From the NCBI GenBank assembly GCA_902475545.1, contig CABRZP010000004.1, positions 1 through 64,000 of the forward strand: DNA of 64,000 nucleotides, in the 5' to 3' direction. The stretch is from an uncultured bacterium. GTDB lineage: Bacteria; Cyanobacteriota; Vampirovibrionia; Gastranaerophilales; Gastranaerophilaceae. Of the stretch, positions 16,066-24,267 are shown in pieces. Each line of letters opens with the position of its first letter. Within the stretch, counting starts at the first letter, position 1. A model generated the notes under the pieces. That model made no database searches. It saw only the letters and a list, made by a program, of their open reading frames with translations, and had not been told where the DNA came from. Position numbers and translations under genes: made by a program.

Positions 16066-17265
16066 AATTTCACCGGTTAAATAAATGGAAATGGTATAGT
16101 TGTTTTCTTTTGCAAATTTTGCATATTTCATTAAGTCATTTTGTCCGAAAGTATAATTGAATTTATATATGGAGTTAGAAATCCGGACAATATTGACATA
16201 AAAATTACAATAGATAATAACTGTTTTAATCTGCGTTTTATTATGATTTATATATTTAATCCAGATTGTTCCTATTAAAACTGCGAAGAATGGATATATT
16301 GGTAAAATATAAGTAATAAGCTTGGTACCGGATAAACTGAAAAATATAAGAATTGATATAACTGCAATAAGATTTAGAGTTAAGAATTTATCCTCAAAAT
16401 TTATATCCTTTATTTTTGTAATTTTAGAAAGTAAAACAAAAATATGTGGAAATAATCCCCACAATAGGGTTAAAATATAAAAATACCATGGTTCTGTTCT
16501 ATGAATTACTTCTGAACCTAAGAATCTTAAAATGTGGTGCTTCATTATGTATTCATCAAAAAATAATGAGCCGTACATTTTTAACATAATTAAATGCCAA
16601 GGTAAGGTTAATGCTAAAAATATAAATATTCCCCAGACGTATTTAAAGGTTTCTTTATATGTTTTAAAAACAATAGTTGAAGCTGCTATAATAATCAGTG
16701 GTATTGCAACTCCCGGAATCCCTTTTGCAAGGACTGCAAGGGCTGAAAAAACATAGGTTAAAATCCAAAAATATTTTTTATTTTTTTCTTCAACATAAAA
16801 TGTATAAAAATAACATAACACGGAACTGACGACAAAACTTGTAAGAACACTGTCTAAAATTGCTATCTTAGTTAAAAACATGTACTCTAAACTTGTAAAT
16901 AATACGGCTGTTGTAATTATTGCAAATTTGTCTCCTTTAACCTTTTTGCAAAGAGAAAGAAGTAATCCTGCAGGTAATAATGATAATAATACTATAGGTA
17001 ATCTGGCACTTAATTCTGAAACAGTACCGCTTATTTTAAAAGAAAGACATTCTATCCAAAAGAAAAGTGGAGGTTTTTCAAAGAAATAATCTCCATTCAG
17101 ATATAATGTTAAATATTCTTTTGTGTTGAACATTTCACGAGCCATATTTACATAGCGTGTTTCATCAATATCTAATAACGGATATTTTCCAATCCAATAA
17201 AAAAATCCGTAAAATAAAATAAAAGCTAAAAAGCCGTATAACATGATTATGTATTGTTTCTTCAT
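16063..17265 (-). CDS. truncated ArnT/PMT-like membrane glycosyltransferase, probably decaying
   Basis: The 400-residue protein has the dolichyl- or undecaprenyl-phosphate sugar transferase pattern: a first helix, then the DIDETRYVNMAREM loop with catalytic-type Asp/Glu, EKPPLFFW, and about ten membrane helices. Families of this type usually exceed 500 residues. Here the soluble C-terminal part is missing, ending shortly after YAKFAKENNYTISIYLTGE. Between plus positions of about 16165 and 16212 the annotated frame gives a polar stretch, while the shifted frame gives IVIFMSILSGFLTPYI, a good membrane helix. Two compensating frameshifts are therefore likely. Together with the broken neighbour this suggests a deletion removed both 3' ends. 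Confidence 0.75.
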   Translation of the reverse strand: MKKQYIIMLYGFLAFILFYGFFYWIGKYPLLDIDETRYVNMAREMFNTKEYLTLYLNGDYFFEKPPLFFWIECLSFKISGTVSELSARLPIVLLSLLPAGLLLSLCKKVKGDKFAIITTAVLFTSLEYMFLTKIAILDSVLTSFVVSSVLCYFYTFYVEEKNKKYFWILTYVFSALAVLAKGIPGVAIPLIIIAASTIVFKTYKETFKYVWGIFIFLALTLPWHLIMLKMYGSLFFDEYIMKHHILRFLGSEVIHRTEPWYFYILTLLWGLFPHIFVLLSKITKIKDINFEDKFLTLNLIAVISILIFFSLSGTKLITYILPIYPFFAVLIGTIWIKYINHNKTQIKTVIIYCNFYVNIVRISNSIYKFNYTFGQNDLMKYAKFAKENNYTISIYLTGEI

Positions 17266-17350
17266 AAAAAACTATCCTTAAATATTTACCATATTTAAGG
17301 ATATAAAAATTTTGTTAGTTTTTTGTTAGAATTTTTAATTAATTTTATTT

Positions 17351-18286
17351 TTAATCAGGTAAAACAGTTTCTAAATAACGTTTTTTAGCTTCTTCATAAG
17401 GAGGATTAAAAATTCTTTTTTCTGTATTTAATTTGTGAACTTGTTCCATTTCTTTATCGGATAAAGTAAAGTCAAAAATATCAATATTTTCTTTTATATA
17501 ATCAGGATTACTTGCTCCTGGGATTACAACAAATCCTTTTTGTATGTGCCATCTCAAGATAATTTGAGCCGGTGATTTTTTGTGAGATTTTGCAATTTTA
17601 TTGATTGTTTTATCCTTTAAAATCAAACCGTTACTTTGTCTTCCTCCTAACGGATACCAGTTTTCCTGCTGCATATTTTTTTTTATTCTTTTTTGCCAAT
17701 ATTCTCTTTGGGCGTAAGGATGACATTCCATCTGCATAATTTGTGGTTTAACTTCAACTGTTTTAAAGAATTCGTCAAACACCTTTTCATCTTTATCAAA
17801 ATTTGAAATACCAAGAGCTTTAATTTTGCCATCTTTATATGCTTTTTCTAAATCTTTCCAAGCACCCGCAATATCGCCAACAGGCTGGTGTACATAGACT
17901 AAATCAATATAGTCTAAATCAAGCCTTTTAAGCATTTTATCAAGTGCTTCCGCAGTTTTACCTTCTCCAAATTCTGTTGGCCATAGTTTTGATGTAACCC
18001 AAATTTCTTCACGAGGAATTCCACTATCTTTGATTGCTCTTCCGATGCTTCTTTCGTTTCCGTAAGCGTGGGCTGTGTCAATATGTCTGTAACCTGCTTT
18101 AATAGCTGTTAAAGTAGCCGTATATGCCTCGCTTTCCCCTTCACCTTCGGCAAGCATGAATGTTCCAAGTCCTAATTGCGGAATTTTTGTTCCGTTATTT
18201 AATTCAATATTTGGAACTTCAACTGCGTTAACGCATAGACATAATGCTGTAGTCAATGCAATGGTTGCTAAAATTTTCTTTAACAT
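17351..18286 (-). CDS. aldo/keto reductase with an export signal
   Basis: The 311 residues start with MLKKILATIALTTALCLCVNA, a Sec-type signal peptide, followed by a complete AKR barrel: GTKIPQLGLGT, HIDTAHAYGNE (catalytic Asp and Tyr), VTSKLWP (Lys) and VHQP (His). It is close to the DkgA/2,5-diketo-D-gluconate reductase group and probably reduces aldehydes with NADPH. Export is odd, because NADPH is not expected outside the cytoplasm. The predicted signal and the complete catalytic tetrad are both seen in the sequence. It lies near an AraC regulator of YqhC type. Confidence 0.9.
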   Translation of the reverse strand: MLKKILATIALTTALCLCVNAVEVPNIELNNGTKIPQLGLGTFMLAEGEGESEAYTATLTAIKAGYRHIDTAHAYGNERSIGRAIKDSGIPREEIWVTSKLWPTEFGEGKTAEALDKMLKRLDLDYIDLVYVHQPVGDIAGAWKDLEKAYKDGKIKALGISNFDKDEKVFDEFFKTVEVKPQIMQMECHPYAQREYWQKRIKKNMQQENWYPLGGRQSNGLILKDKTINKIAKSHKKSPAQIILRWHIQKGFVVIPGASNPDYIKENIDIFDFTLSDKEMEQVHKLNTEKRIFNPPYEEAKKRYLETVLPD

Positions 18287-18362
18287 TATTTAACTCCTAT
18301 TTAATTTCTTTTAGCCAATTTTCAATATTTCTTCATTTATTAGCTCCTTTATTTCTTTACTC

Positions 18363-18574
18363 CTACCTTGACAGATTAATAATCATTTCAACAGTTTCAG
18401 GATCATGATGGGAGAAAAACAGACTGTGTTTTAAATCAAGCATTCTAATTTGTTGTAATTGTGGTAAGCTTGTGCTGTATCAAACATTCTGTATCCTACT
18501 TCAATTGCTTCGGATACTGCTTTTGTGGTTTCATCATCAGATATTTGGTATACTCCAAATCCTAAGATTGGCAT
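18363..18574 (-). pseudogene. remnant of a second aldo/keto reductase with a large internal deletion
   Basis: Reading on the minus strand from 18574, the frame gives [15 protein letters not shown] and [14 protein letters not shown], an AKR N-terminus. Near plus position 18450 the reading shifts frame, and the rest encodes [19 protein letters not shown] and a stop at 18363, which is the family's C-terminal tail. About 200 central residues are missing, so only the two ends remain. The rest of the 18287-18619 gap contains nothing else recognisable. Confidence 0.8.
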
Positions 18575-18619
18575 TAAATTTCTTATCTAATTCTCTCAAG
18601 TTTGTGCTAAGATTTTATT

Positions 18620-19504
18620 ATGAATAAATTAGAACAAATAAAAGAAAAAATTAGCAAAATTTATAAGGAAGCAGGGTATTATAATACTTCTGTAAAAGGG
18701 TTCAAAGTATCTAAAAGAGAAGAACCTACAGAGTTGAAAAAATGTTTTTATACTCCGCTTGCAATATTACTTTTACAGGGTAGCAAACAGACAATATTTG
18801 GGGATAGAGAATATACCTTTGGAGCAGGGCAATATATGGTTTGTTCTGTGGATATCCCTTTGATGAGCCGGATTAAAAATGCAACAAAGGATAATCCTTG
18901 TATTGGACTTGTTGTAGAACTTGATTCTTATCTAATTTCTCAATTGATGACTGAAATGAATATAACTGATAACGAATATAGTGAAAATTCAACCTGTTTT
19001 GCCGGTTCGAATGCAGATGAAGGTTTGATTAATGCATTTGCAAGACTTGTCGAACTATTGGAACAACCTGAAGATAAACAGAAAATATTAGCACCACTGG
19101 TTATGAAAGAAATTCATTATTTACTATTATCAGGACCTTTGGGTAATTTGATTAAAGCTGCAAATACCAATGGAAATCAATATAATCAAATTGCCGGAGC
19201 TATTAATCTATTAAAAGAGAATTACAAAGAAAAAATTAATATGGATGAATTGGCAAGAAGTTTAAATCTTGCACCTTCATCTTTTTATAGACATTTCAAA
19301 AAAGTTACAACAGTTTCACCTTTGCAGTATCAAAAACAATTAAGGTTATATGAGGCTCAAAGACTTATGTTAACAGGAGAATACAATGCTGAATCGGCAA
19401 GTTATATTGTGGGATATGAAAGTCCGACACAATTTAGTCGAGAGTATAAAAAAATGTTTGGTAACCCTCCTAAAACTGATATTAAAAATTTAGTTAATGT
19501 ATAA
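18620..19504 (+). CDS. AraC-family regulator with AraC_N domain (YqhC-like)
   Basis: The 294 residues combine an N-terminal cupin-like AraC_N domain (ILLLQGSKQTIFGDREYTFG, VCSVDIP) with two C-terminal helix-turn-helix motifs (INMDELARSLNLAPSSFYRHF and SASYIVGYESPTQFSREYKK, given in part). In E. coli the homologue YqhC activates yqhD (an alcohol dehydrogenase) and dkgA (an AKR) in response to reactive aldehydes. Here the gene is divergent from a DkgA-like AKR and its remnant, so control of aldehyde reduction is a reasonable inference. No clear Shine-Dalgarno precedes the ATG. Confidence 0.88.
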   Translation: MNKLEQIKEKISKIYKEAGYYNTSVKGFKVSKREEPTELKKCFYTPLAILLLQGSKQTIFGDREYTFGAGQYMVCSVDIPLMSRIKNATKDNPCIGLVVELDSYLISQLMTEMNITDNEYSENSTCFAGSNADEGLINAFARLVELLEQPEDKQKILAPLVMKEIHYLLLSGPLGNLIKAANTNGNQYNQIAGAINLLKENYKEKINMDELARSLNLAPSSFYRHFKKVTTVSPLQYQKQLRLYEAQRLMLTGEYNAESASYIVGYESPTQFSREYKKMFGNPPKTDIKNLVNV

Positions 19505-19517
19505 TGAAAGGTATTAT

Positions 19518-20306
19518 TTATTTTATTCCAAAATTCTTTTGAAGTTTTTTCAGGTTGCCATTTTTTGTTTCAATTTCGATTACCTGATTAACTGCTCTAA
19601 TCACATCTTTAGATTCCGGTCCCTTGCGAAAAGCAATTGCATAAGGTTCTTTTGTATATCTTTTTGGTAATAATTTTACACTATTATCTTTTAACGCAAG
19701 CCCAAGCAGGATTGTATCGTCAGACACAATGGCATCAGCTTTACCCTGTTTCAATGCTCTGAATGCATCAGTATATGTTTTGTATCCTCTAATTTGAACA
19801 TAAGGTACTGCTGAACGTAAGCTTCTTTCACTTGTTGAGCCGAATACAATAATCGCCTGTTTTTTATTCAAATCTCTCAATGAGGTTATTTTACTGTTGT
19901 TTCTTACCAGTAATGCTTGCCCTGCAATGTAGTAAGCGTTAGAAAAATCAAGAATTTCTCTCCTTTGCGGAGTCACAGACATTGTTGCAATAATCATATC
20001 AATATCACCGGAATATAATTTCATTATTCTGTCTGATGCTGTTACCGGTACAAATTGAACTTTTTTTTCGCTGCCAAGAATTCCACGTGCAATTAATTTT
20101 GCAAGTGCTGCATCATAACCTACTATGTGTCCTTTTTTATCATAAAATCCGAACGGATAAGTATCAGTTTTAATTCCTACAACAATTTTATCTCGTTTTA
20201 TAATGTCATTTAAATCATTTGCAACGGGTATTTCTTCTTTTTTATTACCACAGCCGCAGCATATAAAAACAACTAGAAATAGTAAAGTTATTATTCTTTT
20301 GAACAT
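19518..20306 (-). CDS. amino-acid-type solute-binding lipoprotein (SBP_bac_3)
   Basis: The 262-residue protein has a lipoprotein signal peptide ending in FICCGC, then the family 3 fold: KIVVGIKTDTYPFGFYD, GYDAALAKLIARG, DMIIATMSVTPQRR, and TYTDAFRALKQGKADAIVSD. It likely binds a polar amino acid or related compound in the periplasm. No permease or ATPase is adjacent, so it is an orphan that must work with a transporter encoded elsewhere or act as a sensor. Convergent with the AraC gene, 13 bases apart. Confidence 0.9.
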   Translation of the reverse strand: MFKRIITLLFLVVFICCGCGNKKEEIPVANDLNDIIKRDKIVVGIKTDTYPFGFYDKKGHIVGYDAALAKLIARGILGSEKKVQFVPVTASDRIMKLYSGDIDMIIATMSVTPQRREILDFSNAYYIAGQALLVRNNSKITSLRDLNKKQAIIVFGSTSERSLRSAVPYVQIRGYKTYTDAFRALKQGKADAIVSDDTILLGLALKDNSVKLLPKRYTKEPYAIAFRKGPESKDVIRAVNQVIEIETKNGNLKKLQKNFGIK

Positions 20307-20383
20307 AATTTTTTCCTCTTTGATTTAATAATACATTATTAAACTGACAAGTCAAAAAAGTTAAGGATATACAGGTTTATAAT

Positions 20384-20412
20384 TTGGCTTTTTTCATATT
20401 TTAATATATTAT
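20384..20412 (+). promoter_or_regulatory. sigma70-type promoter of aroK-aroB, leaderless
   Basis: TTGGCT (20384-20389) and TATTAT (20407-20412) are exactly 17 bases apart. The expected start point coincides with the aroK ATG at 20419, and no Shine-Dalgarno is present. Confidence 0.65.
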
Positions 20413-20418
20413 AAAACA

Positions 20419-20916
20419 ATGAAAACAATAATTTTAATCGGTATGATGGGGGCAGGGAAGTCAACAATCGGGAAGCTTTTAGCGGAAAAACTGAAAGTGA
20501 AATTTATTGATGTTGATTCTGAGATTGTTAAGAATACAGCGATGTCTATATCTGATATTTTTTCCAAGTATGGTGAAAAATACTTTAGAGATATAGAAGC
20601 AAACACTATAAAATCAGTTTTTAACAATAAAGATTTAGTCATATCCTTAGGTGGCGGTGCTTTTGAAAATGATGATATCCGAGAATATTTGATTGGGAGT
20701 TCAAGTATAATTTATCTAAAAACTTCACCGGAGATTATTTATGAAAGGATTAAACTTGACAAGTCTCGACCGCTTTTGAAGGATAATATGAGTGTGGAAA
20801 AAATAAATTATATTATAAATGAGCGGGAAAAAAATTATGAACTTGCAAAATTTATTATTTCGACAGATAATAAAGAACCCGAGCAGATAGCAGATGAGAT
20901 TTTAGGAGTTTTATAA
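20419..20916 (+). CDS. aroK: shikimate kinase
   Basis: The 165 residues have the P-loop GMMGAGKST (8-16), the shikimate-binding DVDSEI and FRDIE segments, GGGAF and the lid Arg in DKSRPLL. The enzyme phosphorylates shikimate in the chorismate pathway. It shares one base with the start of aroB. The mRNA is predicted to be leaderless. Confidence 0.95.
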   Translation: MKTIILIGMMGAGKSTIGKLLAEKLKVKFIDVDSEIVKNTAMSISDIFSKYGEKYFRDIEANTIKSVFNNKDLVISLGGGAFENDDIREYLIGSSSIIYLKTSPEIIYERIKLDKSRPLLKDNMSVEKINYIINEREKNYELAKFIISTDNKEPEQIADEILGVL

Positions 20917-21986
20917 TGAATTTGGAAGTGAATATACACGGTAAAAGTAAAAATTATCCGATTTTTATTAATAATAATGATTTAGAAACTTTGACAAATG
21001 ATATTTTTGCTCATATAAATAACAAAAATTATATTGTTGTGTTTAGTCAAAAAGTTTATAAATTATATGGTAAACTGCTAAATTTTGACAAAAAAAGAGT
21101 TTTTGTTTTAAAAGATGGAGAAGATGAAAAGAATATAAAAAATTATAACCGTATTTTAAATTTTGCACTTTCTAAAAAACTTACAAGAGAGGATTCAATT
21201 ATTGCTATTGGCGGCGGTGTTGTTGGTGATATTGCCGGTTTTGCGGCATCAACTTATATGAGAGGAATAAATTTAATACAGGTTCCGACAACTCTTTTAG
21301 CTGATACTGACAGTTCTGTTGGCGGAAAAGTTGCTATAAATACTAAGTTTGGAAAGAATTTAATTGGAGCTTTTTACCAGCCTAAGGCGGTTTTTGTAAA
21401 TGTTAATTTTTTAAAAACACTTGATGAAAGACAATTTAAAAGCGGACTTGGAGAGGTTATAAAATATGCTTTTATTGAAAATAGCTGTCCTATTGAAAAT
21501 AAGGCAAATTTAATCAGTTTTTTGCGTGATAATTATGAAAAAATTATGGCAAAAGATATCTTAACTCTTCGTGAACTTATAAAGATATGTATTGAATTAA
21601 AAATTTCAGTTGTGCAGGCAGATGAAAAAGAAAGCGGTCTACGTAAGATTTTGAATTTTGGACACACATACGGGCATGCAGTTGAAAAAATTACTAACTA
21701 TAAAAGATTTACGCATGGAGAGTGTGTTGTGGCGGGAATATGTTTTGCTTTAGACTTAGCCTTTAAGTTAAATTTAATAGATAAAGAATACAAATTTCTA
21801 AGTGATGATTTGTTGAAATTGTTCAATTATAAAAAACTTCCGTCTTTTGATATTGATAAAATTATTAAAATTATGGAAACAGATAAAAAAGCGACAGATG
21901 AACATATAATATTTATACTTCCTAAAAAATACGGTGAAGTTCAGGAATATAATTTTACAGTAGAAGAATTAAAGGAAATTTTGTAG
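20916..21986 (+). CDS. aroB: 3-dehydroquinate synthase
   Basis: The 356 residues show GGGVVGDIAGFAASTYMRGI and VPTTLLADTDSSVGGKVAIN, the NAD and metal site of AroB, plus the zinc ligands in GEVIKYAF, NFGHTYGHAVE and THGECV. It converts DAHP to 3-dehydroquinate, two steps before shikimate in the same pathway as aroK. Coupled to aroK by a TAATG overlap. Confidence 0.96.
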   Translation: MNLEVNIHGKSKNYPIFINNNDLETLTNDIFAHINNKNYIVVFSQKVYKLYGKLLNFDKKRVFVLKDGEDEKNIKNYNRILNFALSKKLTREDSIIAIGGGVVGDIAGFAASTYMRGINLIQVPTTLLADTDSSVGGKVAINTKFGKNLIGAFYQPKAVFVNVNFLKTLDERQFKSGLGEVIKYAFIENSCPIENKANLISFLRDNYEKIMAKDILTLRELIKICIELKISVVQADEKESGLRKILNFGHTYGHAVEKITNYKRFTHGECVVAGICFALDLAFKLNLIDKEYKFLSDDLLKLFNYKKLPSFDIDKIIKIMETDKKATDEHIIFILPKKYGEVQEYNFTVEELKEIL

Positions 21987-22056
21987 CCCTTAATAATTTT
22001 ACGGATAGTAAATAACATGCTATCATAAATAATAAGTTTAATCTAATGAGGGATTT

Positions 22057-22401
22057 ATGAAATATAAGGATTTGCCGAAGTGTCCGGTTGAAACTACAAT
22101 AAGAATGATGAATTGTAAGTGGAAAATCTTAATAATAAGAGATTTACTTTCCGGTACAAAGAGATTTGGAGAACTGAAAAAATCAGTTTCTGGTATTACG
22201 CAGAAGGTTCTTACGTCAAAACTTCGAGCACTAGAGGAAGATGGTTTAATCGAACGTTTTGAGTATCCGCAAATTCCCCCAAAAGTCGAATATACTCTTA
22301 CTGATATCGGATATAGTTTAAGACCTGTAATCGAAGCATTTAAGGATTGGGGTAAGGATTATAAAAGGTATACCAAACTTGTTGAAAAAATGAAAGGTTA
22401 A
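22057..22401 (+). CDS. HxlR-family transcriptional regulator
   Basis: The 114 residues carry the winged helix of HxlR proteins: CPVETTIRMMNCKWKILIIR, FGELKKSVSGITQKVLTSKL, LEEDGLIER and PPKVEYTLTDIGYSL. The Cys before the helix is in the position where several members sense electrophiles or aldehydes. GAGGGA precedes the ATG. It is monocistronic with its own terminator, and no target gene is evident beside it. Confidence 0.92.
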   Translation: MKYKDLPKCPVETTIRMMNCKWKILIIRDLLSGTKRFGELKKSVSGITQKVLTSKLRALEEDGLIERFEYPQIPPKVEYTLTDIGYSLRPVIEAFKDWGKDYKRYTKLVEKMKG

Positions 22402-22407
22402 AAAAAT

Positions 22408-22440
22408 AAAAAGGACAGAAATTTTTCTGTCCTTTTTATT
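22408..22440 (+). terminator. intrinsic terminator after the HxlR gene
   Basis: AAAAAGGACAGAA (22408-22420) pairs with TTCTGTCCTTTTT (22425-22437). It also faces the end of the convergent small gene and may serve both. Confidence 0.85.
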
Positions 22441-22461
22441 TATAATTTTATTGAATTTAAT

Positions 22462-22662
22462 CTAATCACTTTCGGCTACAACTGATGCAATTAACTCTCC
22501 GTAGCTGTTAACTGTTCCGTTTGTTTCTTCAACGATATAACGAAGGTCTTTTCCTTCAATTGCTTTTTCTGCACAATCCATTGCTTCGTCATAATCTTTG
22601 AATTCACCGATTAAATTTTTTGATAATTCTGATTTGTCTTTTGCTGTGTAAACTTGAAACAT
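22462..22662 (-). CDS. small unrecognised 66-residue protein
   Basis: MFQVYTAKDKSELSKNLIGE starts behind a strong AAGGAG. The protein is acidic and looks like a compact alpha/beta domain (DYDEAMDCAEKAIEGKD, RYIVEETNGTVNSYGELIAS). I cannot name a family. Confidence 0.65.
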   Translation of the reverse strand: MFQVYTAKDKSELSKNLIGEFKDYDEAMDCAEKAIEGKDLRYIVEETNGTVNSYGELIASVVAESD

Positions 22663-22722
22663 ACCATATCTCCTTTTTTACTAATTATATTCTATCATAA
22701 ATAATAAAAAACGATTATCAGC

Positions 22723-23094
22723 TTAATTATATACCGTTGCTAATTTTGCTGTAATAGATTTGAAAAAAGGAAGTTTTTCAGGTAATTCAATAGTTGATGC
22801 AAGTGGTAATGAAATGACAATTTCTTTTGGGTCTTCAACTATATATTCAAATTCTTGTGGTTCTTCTTCAATATTATTATTCTCTAAAATATCTTCAACA
22901 TTTAAAAATTGTGGTTTTTCTCCTAATTTAATAAATTCATGAAGTTTAGATTTTTGGAACAAAATATCAATAGATTCTTCATTTTCTTGCATTTTTGGTC
23001 TTGATTGGAACATATTACCAAATTTTGTTGCTTTAGTTCTTAAATTAGATTGTTTTGTTTTTGTTGAATTGTTTTTTATTGTTTCAGATAGCAT
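22723..23094 (-). CDS. unrecognised 123-residue hydrophilic protein
   Basis: The ATG at 23094 is preferred because GGGAGAGG lies about 7 bases upstream; the longer frame starts inside that site. The protein begins MLSETIKNNSTKTKQSN, is basic in the first 40 residues and acidic in the middle (ENNNIEEEPQEFEYIVEDP), and probably largely disordered. No family is known. The 236-base gap to the next gene shows no clear promoter. Confidence 0.55.
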   Translation of the reverse strand: MLSETIKNNSTKTKQSNLRTKATKFGNMFQSRPKMQENEESIDILFQKSKLHEFIKLGEKPQFLNVEDILENNNIEEEPQEFEYIVEDPKEIVISLPLASTIELPEKLPFFKSITAKLATVYN

Positions 23095-23330
23095 AATTGT
23101 CCTCTCCCACATTTATAGTATAGGATTCTATTGGGATTTTGGCATACTCCATTTGATGTAACTTTGAAGAAATAATGATTATTTCGATAAATTTTATAAT
23201 ATTTATTAAGCAATGTGACAAGAAGTATATATTGCGAATATATTGCTAATCAATTTTGAAATTAAATATTTGTTTATAAGAACATAGGGGATAAATAATT
23301 TTATAGAAAAGAAATTTTGGAGGAATTAAG

Positions 23331-24215
23331 ATGGTAAAAGTATCTTACACACCGACTGCTGAGCAATTAGCAGCTCAACAAGCACGCAGACAAGCACAAG
23401 CAGCCGAAAAAGCAGCCAGAAAAGCACCAATGGGTGGCAGAACAGTATTTGATAAAAAACAGGGAAAATATGTTTCTATAGATATGGAAGCAGTAAATGC
23501 GGCAAAAGCTCAAAGACAAGCCGCAGCAGATGCTGCAGCCGCAGCTAAAAAAGCCGGTAGATATGGTGGTAAAACAGTTCCGGATCCACTAAATCCTGGT
23601 AAATATGTTTCTCAATCTGCCGCTGAAGTAGAAGCTGCAGCACAAGGTGCAAAAGATGCCGGAAATGTTGTTAAAAAAGGTGGTTTTTTCTCAAAATTAG
23701 GTCAAGGTATTAAAAATATTGGTACAAAAATTGGTAACTTCTTTAAAGGTAAAGGCGGTAAAGCAACTTTAATCGGTTTAGGTATCGCAGCACTAGTCGG
23801 TGGAGCAGCATGGTTATTCAATAAAATATCAGGCAAAAAATCTGAAGATGCAACACCTGCAAAACCAGATCCAAGTCCTGTTCCAGGTAAAGAAGAACCA
23901 GAAACTCCGGTAGTACCTGTTCCAGGTAAGGAAGAACCTGAAAAACCGGTTGCACCAGTTGAACCTGGCAAGGAAGAACCTGAAAATCCAGTAAACGTTG
24001 TACCAAAAGATTATGAAGTAAAACCTGGTGACTGCGTATGGAACATAGCTAAACAACACTTAAAAGATTTAAGCAACGATCCTAATTACAAACCAACCAA
24101 TGCTGAAATCTTAAAACATACAAATGAATTAATTCAATTAAATCAATTACACTATGAACCGGATGGTAAAGTAGTATTGATTTATCCAAAACAACACTTA
24201 AAGTTATCAGCTTAA
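23331..24215 (+). CDS. membrane-anchored LysM protein with Pro/Glu repeats
   Basis: The 294 residues divide into an Ala/Gln/Lys-rich helical N-terminus with two GG-T-V-x-D...GKYVS repeats, and a membrane segment at about 142-161 (KATLIGLGIAALVGGAAWLF). Three PGKEEPE(T/K/N)PV repeats follow, then a C-terminal LysM-like domain from about 226 (DYEVKPGDCVWNIAKQHL ... VLIYPKQHLKL). LysM binds peptidoglycan, so the protein probably tethers the membrane to the wall through a Pro-rich spacer. It has a strong GGAGG site and its own terminator. The LysM core has a longer insert than usual. Confidence 0.8.
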   Translation: MVKVSYTPTAEQLAAQQARRQAQAAEKAARKAPMGGRTVFDKKQGKYVSIDMEAVNAAKAQRQAAADAAAAAKKAGRYGGKTVPDPLNPGKYVSQSAAEVEAAAQGAKDAGNVVKKGGFFSKLGQGIKNIGTKIGNFFKGKGGKATLIGLGIAALVGGAAWLFNKISGKKSEDATPAKPDPSPVPGKEEPETPVVPVPGKEEPEKPVAPVEPGKEEPENPVNVVPKDYEVKPGDCVWNIAKQHLKDLSNDPNYKPTNAEILKHTNELIQLNQLHYEPDGKVVLIYPKQHLKLSA

Positions 24216-24231
24216 AATCCCAAATTATAAT

Positions 24232-24263
24232 AACAGGCTTACTTTTAAAAGTAAGCCTGTTTG
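24232..24263. terminator. terminator between the LysM gene and the transporter
   Basis: AACAGGCTTACTTT and AAAGTAAGCCTGTT form a stem over 24232-24261 with T-rich flank. The convergent transporter gene ends 4 bases further on. Confidence 0.85.
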
Positions 24264-24267
24264 ATAT

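Noticed and set aside
17351..18286. The reductase start codon placed after the signal peptide to make it cytoplasmic
   Set aside because: No in-frame ATG lies between the signal peptide and the conserved N-terminal strand, and the hydrophobic start is a well-formed Sec signal.
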